Positions 1 through 10,437 of a DNA stretch of 64,000 nt are shown here, one piece after another. Where the stretch lies: NCBI GenBank assembly GCA_905250025.1, contig CAJNOJ010000036.1:248001-312000 (forward strand), written 5' to 3'. The notes beneath the pieces are model-generated. The model did no database searches. It was not told the DNA's origin and worked only from the letters and a program-made list of their open reading frames with translations. The translations under genes and the position numbers were made by a program. The DNA comes from Adineta ricciae. Its lineage: Eukaryota > Rotifera > Eurotatoria > Adinetida > Adinetidae. Numbering within the stretch: position 1 is the first letter of the stretch; every line of letters begins with the position of its first letter.

Positions 1-341
1 CTGATACCGTATGTCAAACGAATACAGAACAAACACATCAATTGTATACCGTAAAACAACAGGTAAAAACAATCGTTTTCTCCTTAAGTATTTCAAGTAA
101 TAACAAAGATAAGCATAGTTCCATTAAGATTTGCACCAAAATAGTGTCTGAAGTGCATCCAGTTTTGTCCGGTGGAGGAAAGTATATTTTCATCGCAATA
201 AAATTATCATCAATAAGAAAAATTTTTCATTTTGATGAACAGATTTGTTTTTCAAACATAGAAGTAGACAGATCTCATATCGATTTTCAAGTTAAACATC
301 GAAACAATCTTTAATATCAATAGAACAACTTTATTTTCTAG
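1..341. other. intronic or intergenic lead-in
   Basis: Ends in a polypyrimidine tract and TAG acceptor (339-341) for the first visible BICDR-like exon, so at least its right part is intron. No supported coding text. Confidence 0.5.
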
Positions 342-1382
342 TTCGATAATCTTCATAGTCAACATCTTCAACTGGAACTTGATCATCATCTACTACTCGA
401 AGAACGTGATACGTTAGCACATAAACTGGACGAATGTCATCGAAAATATGTTGCTATCGAAGATGAATATCGTTCTTTACAAGAAACAGTCAGTGAATTT
501 ATCAAGATCTTTTCTTCTTGTTTATCCGTACTTTTCAAATAGAAATTCCAAAATGAAAAAGAACTAAACGATGCACATGAATTAATCCATCGTCTGTCGC
601 AATATAATCCAGAAAATCGTGTACCGACATCATTTATGCAAGAATTACAAGATGATTTCGGTATCTATCCACATCCAGCTACTCGGCTGAATTCAACGGT
701 CATTGATGAAGACGATAATGTTATTGAAGATAGTCCAATGGAACAAGGAGAACACGCTGATGATGATGATCATCATCATGCAGTTGAAACATCGCAAGTA
801 CAAAGCAATTCATTCATTAATGAAAAATGTCTGCTAGACGAACTTCTCCAAACAGAAGAGGTAAAAGGAAGGACTCTCTCTCTCTTTCTCTGGTGGTGTA
901 TTCATTCGAATTTCCTGAATGATAGACGGATACAAGATCATGCAGAATGAGAGATCAAGGATATTTCCGATAAATCAACTTATTGTCAATGTCAAAGTTC
1001 ATCTTTTGATTTGTTCTAGTTCAAACGTGAAATTGTTCTTGTCTACAAGCAATTACGCTCTCTTTGTTTGGAGTTAATTTATATTCATACTCATACCTAT
1101 TCGAATAATATATCGACAACATCTTCTTCGATCAGCGATACTGTAGATAAAGTTTACGATCGTCTTCAAAATGGTTGTTTAATCAGTATATTATTCGAAT
1201 TGAAAAATTTAATCAAAGATATGATTGAACATGAAGATGTGATTGAATTCAAAACTGAAAAAGATATTGCACCAAATTCGAAAACTATCCTTCCATCGCC
1301 ATCGCTAGCGACAATGAATAGTTATACATCAGCTTATGATGATATGAATTTTATACTTGTACCTTCATCTCCGCAAATGTAA
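342..1382 (+). CDS. BICD family-like cargo adaptor (BICDR/BICDL-like), 5' partial
   Basis: Three visible exons, 342-488, 543-860 and 1020-1382, join in phase 0 and end at TAA 1380. The first exon encodes a charged coiled coil (LEERDTLAHKLDECHRKY). The second carries an acidic and His-rich linker, then LLDELLQTEE. The third has VYKQLRSLC, a Ser/Thr-rich linker and a helix reading LFELKNLIKDMI. The order QLR-LC, Ser-rich linker, L-ELK-LI matches the C-terminal half of vertebrate BICDR1/BICDL1, which links dynein-dynactin and Rab6/kinesin to secretory cargo. The extreme C-terminal coiled coil of vertebrate proteins is missing, so this form would be short. Upstream exons lie outside the window. 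The family call rests on short motifs, so another dynein-adaptor coiled coil remains possible. Confidence 0.55.
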
Positions 1383-1626
1383 CCAACAATAATTTTTCTT
1401 TTCGTTTTTCGTGTCTTTCTGCATAATAATCTCTGTTTTCGCTGTTGTTGTTGTTTATATTCAATTTCTCTACAAGATTTTTTTGTACTTTTGTGCATAG
1501 AGCTTACAAATATATTTCATATTTCATTTGGCAATAATGTCATCATTTAACGTTGATATTAACCCCTCTCGACTAATCTCAATCATAAGCGAACCTACCT
1601 AATCCATATATATAACCACGACAGGC

Positions 1627-2928
1627 GGTGTTGCGCACACTCATCGCGATGAGCCACAAGTATTGACAGAGTTGATTACTAATAGACGACAAAATCTGAC
1701 ACCATCGACGGGAAAATTGCTAAGACTTGACGTTGGTTTCACTACTGGTTTATATGAACCGCCAAAACGTATACTTGTTGTTTGTTCCAGCCATTCACGA
1801 GGTGTATATTTAAGTGAATTCGCTGAGTTGTACAATATACTACGAAGAAAATTTCAAGGTAAAGAAGGTGTTGAATTTGTCATTGCTTCACCGAAAGGAG
1901 GATCTGTAAGTAATTTTGTTTGAAATTCTTTTTTGCATGACTATATGCGTTCTGATGATCTTGAGATTCCGATTGATCCGACATCTCATCCACGTGCCGA
2001 AATTCAACGCGAAGAGTGGTCATCAGCGATACGTCTGCTTTCACAACCATCGCATCATCTTCTAGATGATCAGCATGCTCATGATTATGACGCTGTTTAT
2101 TTGCCTGGAGGACATGCGCCAATGTTTGATTTAGTCGATCATCCTCATTTAAAACAATTATTACTAGATTTCGATATGCAAATGAAACCTATTGCTGCGA
2201 TATGTCACGGTGTTGTTGCACTAATCAACGTTCGTCGAATAAATGATACGCATTCATTTATTCAAGGTCGAGTCCTGACCGGCTTTTCGTTAGAAGAAGA
2301 ATTGCTTTCGACCAATGAAGGCGAAAATCTTGTAGAAAAGAATCCATTCATCTTGGAAACAAAACTTAAAGATCACGGTGCCATTTATATCAAAGCAAGT
2401 CCGAATAAAGAACATGTCATTCAAGATGGCCTACTACTGACCGGACAAAACCCAACAAGTACTAAACAATTAGCCCATCGTTTTAGTGAATTGATTGAGC
2501 AATGTGCTGCTCAGAACTATCAACAAGTCAATCTAACTTCATCCCTACCGAAGACAATCATAACAAGTCATGTTGCACTTACCAACAGCAATCCGAGTTT
2601 ATTATCGCGATTGAAATTAGCTCATCTCGAATACATTCAACGACACCAACATCTGATTGTCTTTAGTGGATCAACATTATTTACGGATACGTCAAATCTG
2701 ACACATCAAGATTCATCAACAATGGTTATTCTATTAGCAACAAGCGATCTGAAACAAGCACAACGTTTTATTGAACATGAGCCCTATACTGCTTCGAAAC
2801 AAATATTTGATGTAACTCATATAAAACCATTTAAATCGTTATTACCAAGTGCGAACAATCAATATTTGTTGAATTATCATATCCAACAAGAGTTGTTCAA
2901 AGCACATCATCATCAAGCACGTAATTGA
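1627..2928 (+). CDS. DJ-1/PfpI (Hsp31-like) domain fused to a YCII-like domain
   Basis: Two exons fit: about 1627-1902 and 1966-2928, with a 63-bp GTAAGT..AG intron. The start is unresolved: the open frame runs back to an AG at 1625-1626 with no good ATG, so a short 5' exon is likely. The first part is a class-I glutamine amidotransferase-like DJ-1/PfpI fold: KRILVVCSSH near the N-terminus, YLPGGHAPM, and the nucleophile elbow AAICHGVVAL with the Cys codon at 2203. Relatives act as chaperones, glyoxalases or deglycases. After a linker, the last ~100 residues look like a YCII-related ferredoxin-like domain (HLIVFSGSTLF, FIEHEPYTASKQIFDVTHIK). I do not know this fusion as a standard architecture. 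Substrate unknown; probably cytosolic, with no signal peptide visible. Confidence 0.75.
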
Positions 2929-3164
2929 ACATTGATTTATTTTTGTATTCAATCCAGCGTTATTTTTTATTTGTTTTTTTTATAAAAAATATAAGAAAAG
3001 GATTTCTTTTTGTTCTTTTTGAAGTACTCATCGACGTTTCTTTTGTACATAAAAAGATATTTCAAGGTGAATTTATTCAAGTGTATCGTTGACGTTTTGA
3101 CTATATCCAATTCAAACAATAAATTTGACATGTTTTTATTTCTTTCTTCTATTTGATAAATACG

Positions 3165-4178
3165 ATGATATCATCGGGTATTACACTTTCTACTCTAGCA
3201 ACTGCTTTGCATCCAACAGCTGATACTGTTGATCTCACTTCGACTAGTGGTGAACATGAACGTGGCATTCTTCATCGTTTACCTGGCATGACATTGATTG
3301 CAGAATGGCCACAAGGTTCATTTGTTGAAAATCTTGTTGCTAAACACGATGGTCATCTGTTAGTTACCGTTCATTCGTCGAATGAAATCTACGAAGTCAA
3401 TCCTAATCTTTCCACAGCAAATCGAACATTAGTAGCGACATTTCCGGCAGGTCCAACAGGCATAACTGAACTAAGTTTCAACCATTTTTATGTCAATGTC
3501 GGTACAATTGGTGAACGAAATACTTGGAATATTTGCAGTCTAACAACTCATCCTGGATTGACACCAACGACAGCAATTAAACAAGTTGTCAATGTCGATT
3601 CAGCTCTGTTTCTAAATGGTCTTTGTGTTCTATCGTACGAGCATGGAACACTTCTTTCTGTTGACTCAATGCTTGGGAAAATATTTAAAATTAACGTTCA
3701 CACAAAACACGTCGAATTATGGTATGAAAATGATTTATTAAAGAATCGATCACATGCTATATTAATGCCTGGTATCAATGGTATACGTCGATGTTCAGTT
3801 GATGGTTATCTCTATCTAACCAATACAGATCGTGCATTGATATTTCGTTTAGCTGTTGATCCATTTGATTATCGTCCTCGAGGACAATTGGAAACAATCG
3901 TACGAAATATAGTTTGCGATGATTTCACTATTGATTGCATGGGAACGATTTATGCCACAACACATGTGCATAATTCTCTCATGCGTTTAACACCTGTCAA
4001 GGATGGTGAGTATTTCAAGGAAGAAATAGGTACTTTAGCGGATGGATTAGCTGGTGCAACGTCGTGTGTGTTCGGTCGAACATATCACGATCGAACAAGG
4101 TACGGTTCACTTACCAACGTGATCAATCGGAGGGGAACAATGAGGATCGAAATCGATCACATTATTTCTGTTGTTTGA
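3165..4178 (+). CDS. SMP-30/gluconolactonase-like six-bladed beta-propeller protein
   Basis: One uninterrupted frame of 337 residues starts at the first in-frame ATG (3165). Repeated blade-like strands occur: GHLLVTVHSSNEIYEVNP, GTLLSVDSMLGKIFKINV, GYLYLTNTDRALIFRL and GTIYATTHVHNSLMRL. This GxLYxT...IxR/IxV spacing is typical of SMP-30/gluconolactonase/LRE-like propellers, whose members are lactonases or binding proteins. The text resembles fungal and bacterial members more than animal regucalcin. Lack of introns beside intron-rich neighbours fits horizontal acquisition, but this is inference. No clear signal peptide is seen. The C-terminus after CVFGRT is short and basic and lacks the usual closing strand, so the last blade may be altered. 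Catalytic metal ligands could not be assigned by eye. Confidence 0.7.
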   Translation: MISSGITLSTLATALHPTADTVDLTSTSGEHERGILHRLPGMTLIAEWPQGSFVENLVAKHDGHLLVTVHSSNEIYEVNPNLSTANRTLVATFPAGPTGITELSFNHFYVNVGTIGERNTWNICSLTTHPGLTPTTAIKQVVNVDSALFLNGLCVLSYEHGTLLSVDSMLGKIFKINVHTKHVELWYENDLLKNRSHAILMPGINGIRRCSVDGYLYLTNTDRALIFRLAVDPFDYRPRGQLETIVRNIVCDDFTIDCMGTIYATTHVHNSLMRLTPVKDGEYFKEEIGTLADGLAGATSCVFGRTYHDRTRYGSLTNVINRRGTMRIEIDHIISVV

Positions 4179-4675
4179 TTAACGAAGATGAGTCGATCGT
4201 GTTACCTTAAACTAACAGTGAAGTATATTTGTTAGTCTTTGAAAAGTTCTTAACGATCTTCATGGATCGAAAGGCATTGAGACTATTTCTTTCACCTTCT
4301 CTACTCGTTCGTGATAATTGTTTCGTCTTGAAGTTCTGAAAGAAAAGAAAAACATTCCAGTCGAAATCATTGATTGAAATAATAATTGACGGACGCAGGA
4401 AACAACGAGTTATGTCCTTGTTCGAAGACAGAGAGCATAACCTTCACAAACAGGTAAATCATGTAATTCAGGACTTGATATTTTCACCTTCAAGTTTGAC
4501 ATTTACAACATAATCGAGAGAAATTTCTTTTGTCAAATTATGTCTCTGTCTGAAGGTTTTCTTTTCTTCGAAATAAATTACATTGATTGAAATTTATTTA
4601 TTTTCCTTTGAAAAAACAAAAAATTATTGCAATAAACATTTATCGGATCGTTGTTCTGCTATAGAATTTATCATC
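4179..4675. other. gene-free convergent spacer
   Basis: Between the 3' ends of the propeller gene (+) and the F-box gene (-). Contains AATAAA-like sequence near 4572 and 4630; nothing else seen. Confidence 0.6.
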
Positions 4676-6437
4676 TCAATTGGCTTTGTCAGTTCTCTCG
4701 GTAAATTCTATAGAAATAACGAAAAGTTTAGAAAATGAAATAATCTTCCAGATGTTACTCACAGAATTGTTAATCCATAATACGAATTTTTTTGATTCGG
4801 TTCGACATATAAACGAAGACGCTGTATATTCAAGGTGTGTATGTTGTTTGAGTGACTGTTGTGATATTGGTTTGGTCAATTTGTAAAAATGAAAGATTCC
4901 ATTTTGGAGATGAAGAAAACGATCAATGATTGTATATACCAATTGAAAGTCATTCAAATGTATGACTAGAGATGTGAGTGATGGAAATGTTCGGGAGAGG
5001 ATTTTGATTTGTGTTCGAGTGAGAATTCGGATTGATTCTTCGAGATATAAATATCGAATAGTTGGAAAGACAAAGAGTTCAGTGTAGTCGAATTGCAACA
5101 GTGTCAGACGGTCGATATGTGAATTTCTTGTCAGAAATATCTGAGCGGTTTCGTTTAAAAATGATTGACGTAATATCAGATGACGAAGATAAGCAAATTG
5201 ATTAACATTTAGAAGTAATGAAAGTGTTGATTCGTTGGGAACATCGAGTATTTCAAGTTTTGAAAAAAGATTAAGATTATTGAATGGTATCTGTTTGTCA
5301 AGTTTTATTCGTTTTACTTTGGAATAAAACCACTGATCATTGGGTGCTGTGGACAGTGGCGGACACGAGCATTCGAGAAATTCATGGTTATCGAAAGAAG
5401 TTATGGTATAGATTTTATCTACAGTAACGATGACATACCATTTTTTAAATTCACGCCAAAAGTAACTGCAGAAACTAACGAAAATGTCGTGAATTCGTTC
5501 CGGTGAATCGACGAGTGAGGGTACGAATTCGAAACTAAATGCAAACTTTGTTAATGAAACGATTGTTGGACACGTTTCCCAACGAGTTCCATTGGCCAAT
5601 TCATTCGACGATCCACGAATATTCAATGATAAATGCTTTAAATTGCCAAAGCGACGAAGAAGTCCATCGATTTCATCAAATCTTGTTGTCATTTTATCTA
5701 AGAACACTAAAGTATATCCTCCAATTCTCTAAAGCAAACAATCTCCTACTCTGCAACGTGAGATCCAATCGTTCTAATTGTGCCCAAATATTTACATCTG
5801 CTAACAATTGCAACTGATGATTTGCTTTTAGGATGATTTTCAATGAAACCAACGATGGTACGATTCGTTGTAATCGACGTAGTTCTAAGAAATTACAGAT
5901 TCCAGCATCCAGTACATTGAGGCCATGTAATGGAAATGCCACATTGTGATCAAATATATCTCCGTAGGGTATCGAAAGATTTTTCAGAGCAAACATGTGA
6001 GTCAACGTTTGGCCAAGTAATAACGGTTCAGCGGATCGAGAGGTAGTCAATAACGATGAAAGATGTCTTAGCTTTGATAGATCGGAAAGAATCAGACGAA
6101 TTTCTTCATTGGTAATAGATAAAAGTGTCAGCGATTGAAGATTGAGAAAATCTTCCAGACGAAAACGAGTAAAAAATAACTGCACCTGTTGAGGTGTGTG
6201 ATCATCATTGGATAAAGTCAACGAGATAATTCTCGATAAGTCTAAATGGTTACAAATAAAATCAAAACGAGATTTCGAAATGCATCGTAGATCGATTGTT
6301 CGCGAACAATATTCATTTAACACAGCATTTATATATGGGCTTAAAGCGTCAAATGAATAGAAAACATCACTGTTCGACATGTATTGAAAGACCATATGAA
6401 GTATTTCCACGGGTAAATGATCGAAATATGTCAACAT
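4676..6437 (-). pseudogene. F-box / leucine-rich protein interrupted by one frameshift
   Basis: The ATG at 6437 opens an F-box (YFDHLPVEILHMVFQYMS...), followed by irregular leucine-rich segments (LNLQSLTLLSI, LVSLKIILKANHQLQLL). The frame ends in a stop at 5694-5696. A second frame, overlapping it by 14 bp, carries on with DKMTTRFDEIDGLLRRFGNL and a further ~340 residues of leucine-rich text to a stop at 4676. Dropping one base near 5699-5704 would make a single protein of about 585 residues. Large F-box/LRR families of this kind occur in bdelloids; F-box proteins recruit substrates to SCF ubiquitin ligases. No splice signals explain the switch. It is either a recent pseudogene or a one-base sequence error. 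Confidence 0.75.
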
Positions 6438-6603
6438 ATTTTCATAAAACGGCTTCGATCTATCAGAGAAAGTGAAACTGATTAGATAAGTTATTTTTTA
6501 AAATGTGTCAATTGAAGTGAAAATCTCAGGAAAAGATAAGCAGTTTATTCAAAAAAAAAGAGGCAAAAATAAATAAAAGTTCGTTTGTTTATTTGTTCGT
6601 ACA

Positions 6604-7125
6604 TCATTTCCGAACTCGATGATAAAGAACGGTCCCTTGACTTCGAACTTGTTTGATCAAAAACACATTTAGTATAAAAAATATCATAGCGGGAACATAG
6701 ACACCAGGTAAATCAGTCCAAAACATACTTAAACGGATTCGTCCACTGACCACTTCATAGACGTGGACGAACATATGTAATAAGTAAAAAGCTGTATGCA
6801 TTGTAAATAATGGAAGTCGATAGGGAAGATAAAATGCAGCAACGATCATTCCACAACCAACAAGCAAAAATATACATCCAATATCACGAATAAAATGAAC
6901 GTTTAATGGACCGTATTCAGGCACGCCAGCAGGTAGATTATGATACCAGTGCTCCGGGGCGATCAGCATCCACGAAGCATGTAGAATACCAACTAAACCA
7001 ATGATTGAACATATAACTGTCCACCGATCATGTGTTCTAGTTTTAAGTATTACATGCTTCGAAGAAGTTGAATCAGATGAGGGTGGTGAATGTAATGATT
7101 CAGCACTTAATGAACGTCGATTCAT
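6604..7125 (-). CDS. small four-TM integral membrane protein of unknown function
   Basis: A 173-residue intronless frame starts at ATG 7125. A Ser-rich cytosolic-looking N-terminus (~30 residues) is followed by four hydrophobic segments near residues 36-57, 84-106, 109-131 and 142-160. Between the first and second lies a conserved-looking motif: HWYHNLPAGVPEYGPLN followed by HFIRDIGC. The W-Y...P.VP..GP.N.HF.RDIG pattern resembles small uncharacterised membrane proteins of bacteria, so a transferred gene is possible, though I cannot check that. The tail is basic (RSQGTVLYHRVRK). It lies just upstream of, and on the same strand as, the F-box gene. No enzymatic motif is visible. Confidence 0.65.
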   Translation of the reverse strand: MNRRSLSAESLHSPPSSDSTSSKHVILKTRTHDRWTVICSIIGLVGILHASWMLIAPEHWYHNLPAGVPEYGPLNVHFIRDIGCIFLLVGCGMIVAAFYLPYRLPLFTMHTAFYLLHMFVHVYEVVSGRIRLSMFWTDLPGVYVPAMIFFILNVFLIKQVRSQGTVLYHRVRK

Positions 7126-8780
7126 TTTTTATTCAGATCAACAAAAAATGTACTTGTAGTTGACAGGAGAGGAGAGAAATATGGCAAGCGTATTAGTTGA
7201 ATGGTATAATAGGAACAACAAAATAAGTAGGTTTTTGTAGATGGCGCCTGATTCTTAACGAAGATGCTCTGTTAGAAAAACTCTTTTAGATTATAGAATT
7301 CTCCTCTCTGTAAGAATAGTTATCGGTTTGTACAAAGTTTAACTATCATGTATTATTGATGACATATGATCTGTGTGAACTTTATAATTAATTAATAATG
7401 AATATGTATGAACTACGCATTTCTAATTACTAAATTTCTCAAATAGAATATGAAGACATTTTACATTGGTGCATTCTACAATAATACGAACTAAAAGTTT
7501 GGATATTCAATGAATGTTTAGTTGATCTGTTTTTATTCAGTTTGTTACTATACTTTTGAAGATGATTAAATATGTTTATAAATAAAACAATATGTCCTTG
7601 AAGCCTGCCTGATTTGTACTGCGATGTAACTATTTAAAAAGTAATTAATTTTTAAGAATTTCAACGCAATTTTCAATCTTCCCCCTAGCATTGTTTTTTT
7701 AAGTGATAATTTAACTACTGATTACATTGTTTTATCTCTGGCTGAGATTAATTGAGTAATGTTGGAAGGAGGGATATTTCTTTTTTTACCTTCCAGACAC
7801 TAGATTCTGTATTAAAATAGCAATGATACTGAGCTTAGTCAAAATGGAATGAGACTAGATGCAGATAAGTAGTCGCTTTCAAGGAAAAGTCATTCTTTAC
7901 TAAAAATAAATAAAAACTATAGTTTTATCCATCGATATAACAGAATCAGACAAATGCGCTTGTATTTACTTTTAATAGTTCCTACATGATTATGCAAGAA
8001 TGAACGGTATTAGGAAACTACAATTAGAATACTTAGTTTTTATGTATTGATAAAGCTATGACGACTGAAGAGCTCTGTCTTTGTCATAAATATAATTTGA
8101 ATAATCCGTTTACTCTATCGTTTCTTTTTATTCACAATAAAGCTTCATCACGTTTTTCTCCACACACATGATATGTTTAAAAAGTAATAAGTCATCATCA
8201 GCGATAAATTTTCAAGCATGAAATCTATTAAGACAGTTTTTGGAGTGATAACGAAGAGTCTTCTAAACGAAGGCGAATGAGTTGAGAGTCATTTTGAGAT
8301 TCTCGATTAATCTCCTTGACGCATCACATCATACGGTGGAAAAATTCATTCAAGTAAGTTAACATTTTTTGAAAATTGTCGAGCATGACTATTCCAGTGC
8401 ACTCATCTTCGCAGAAAAACATTTATTCCATTAGTAATAATTAAAAATTACGCTGATGAACCTAAAAATGTCTTATCCAGGCATAGTTGTAGATGAATAG
8501 AAAAGGTATTCGCGCCAATTAAATCTTTCGTGATCACATTCGATAACTGCTGGTCTTCACTTCCCTAGCATTGCTTCTTTAAAATGTATTAACATTTCAC
8601 CACCAGACCGAACAAAATGAGAACACAGATGTTTTAGTATTGCTATTCTCTAGTTTTATGTAATATTTCAAATGTGTATTTCAGGCCTTTTACCTGTCAC
8701 GGGTGTCTTTTCTATCATTTTTGGCATGTGTAACTTTGATTATAGATATCAAGATCGAAACACAAGTATTTGCACCAATT
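7126..8780. other. gene-free divergent spacer
   Basis: About 1.65 kb between divergently transcribed genes. Only short random frames. No repeat or RNA gene recognised; presumably promoter and 5' leader of the GPCR at 8781. Confidence 0.5.
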
Positions 8781-9805
8781 ATGTCATCATTCTCATACAT
8801 CTTGCAACAAATTACAATCTATTATGGTATACCCGTTCTAGCTGCTGGTTTGGTCGGTGGAACTCTCAGCAGTATTGTTTTTCTGAGTCTGAAAACCTTT
8901 CGGCAAAGTTCATGTGCGTTCTATCTAACGGTTATGTCCATAGTCAATCTTGGTCAGCTCATAACAGGCTTATTATCACGTATTATGATTAATGGATATG
9001 GCAGCGATTCAACAACTACTTCAGTATTCTACTGTAAACTTCGATATTTTCTTCTCCAATTTTGTACACTTTTATCATTAACTAGCATATCTTTGGCAAC
9101 AATTGATCAATGTTTTACAACTAGTTTGTCGCCTCGTTGGAAACGATGGAATAATCTCAAAATAGCACATCGTTTGATACTTCTGTTTACTATTGTCTGG
9201 GCGTTACATGGTATTCTATATCTCGTATTTTTCGTTCAGATTTACTCACCTGATCTTGGTAAAATCACATGTGGTGTCACCGACGCTACATTCCTATTAT
9301 ATCATTCATACGGATATTTCCTTATTCTAAGTGGTTTCTTGCCCATTGGCATAACGATTCTGTTTGCATTATTGGCATTTTATAACATACGACGATCGAT
9401 ACATCAAAATGTGCCAATATTTCATCGGGAATTAGACAGACAATTGACTATGATGGTTTTAGTGCAAGTAGTAGTGAATGCTTTAACATTGCTACCCAGC
9501 AACGTCTTGACAGCAGTACTGAGAAATAGTTCCGCCATAAGTAATCCGGTAGTAGCAGCAAGGGTTCAATTCGCACAGAGTTTATCCATCTTGTGGTATT
9601 ATTTGAATTTTACTGTGAGTAAAACAGAGCATTTATTCAATTGAATGTATAATATGAGTTTGATCTTGTTTAGAGTCCATTTTATATTTATCTGTGTGTC
9701 TCTGAACGATTCCGTCGTCAGTTTATCTATGTGATATATGGTATGCATTTCAATCGACGTAAACGTCCACAGATTGTCATTAACCAAATCGTACCAACGA
9801 ATTAA
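8781..9805 (+). CDS. divergent rhodopsin-like GPCR (DQC variant)
   Basis: Two exons, 8781-9614 and 9674-9805, give 321 residues. Seven hydrophobic segments are present. TM1-TM2 carry FLSLKTFRQSSCAFYL and TM3 begins after a conserved Cys in FYCKLRYF. The DRY position reads DQC, so the usual Arg is Gln. TM7 ends SPFYIYLCVSERFRRQF, split by the only intron just before SPFY. The layout is that of class A receptors resembling invertebrate FMRFamide-type receptors; the ligand is unknown. The start is the first ATG giving a short extracellular N-terminus; the upstream open frame lacks an ATG. The gene at 25129-26172 is a clear paralogue with the same intron position. Loss of the DRY Arg may alter G-protein coupling. 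Confidence 0.85.
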
Positions 9806-10437
9806 ATCCACCACCACATACCTATCAGTATCATCCGGTGATATAAAAACAACAAACCTATCCAATCATTTTTCAATTTTGTTTGATGTTGTTTTCCCTA
9901 TACTAATATGGTGATGATTCCAATTTACTCAGCACTTCTTTATATTAATACCTATAGCAACATTTAGCACATTTTCTTTGCCTTAAAGAACAATTCTTTA
10001 TTGTTAGAATTCGATGATATTGTTCTTATAGAAAGCATGAAAATAAGATCACAATTCACTCAAAAACAGGCTGCATATCAAAGATCGCTTCTCTTACAAA
10101 AAAAACCCACTGTTCTAAACAATGAATCTGATTGACAAACATTTTTATAACAGAAAAAAAGACAACTCGCCTACTCTTACAGTTAAGACACACCCATCGG
10201 CAATTTTCAAGTTACCTTGGATCAGAAGCATAGTCAATCTTTACATTGTACTGCTCCGCGCCGTTTTCATACGATAAAAAAAAACCATACTTGAAATTTT
10301 CTAAAGGGAAGGCACTTTGCATACATTATTCCGCACGAGAGCAGCAGATTAGTCATATCAATTGAGATGTCGGCCGACTATTACGCACATAATTTTCAGT
10401 TCTTATTCACATTCGTTATTTTACGTCCAACGAAAAT
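9806..10437. other. gene-free spacer
   Basis: Holds the 3' end of the first GPCR and the promoter of the ART-LRR gene. Nothing distinctive. Confidence 0.5.

Noticed and set aside
42..314. 90-codon + frame at the left edge
   Set aside because: No known motif and composition of random AT-rich DNA; the region leads into a splice acceptor and is better read as intron.
7681..8583. The phrase CCTAGCATTG followed by a T-run occurs twice (7685 and 8567)
   Set aside because: Ten bases of likeness with different flanks is within chance for this composition.
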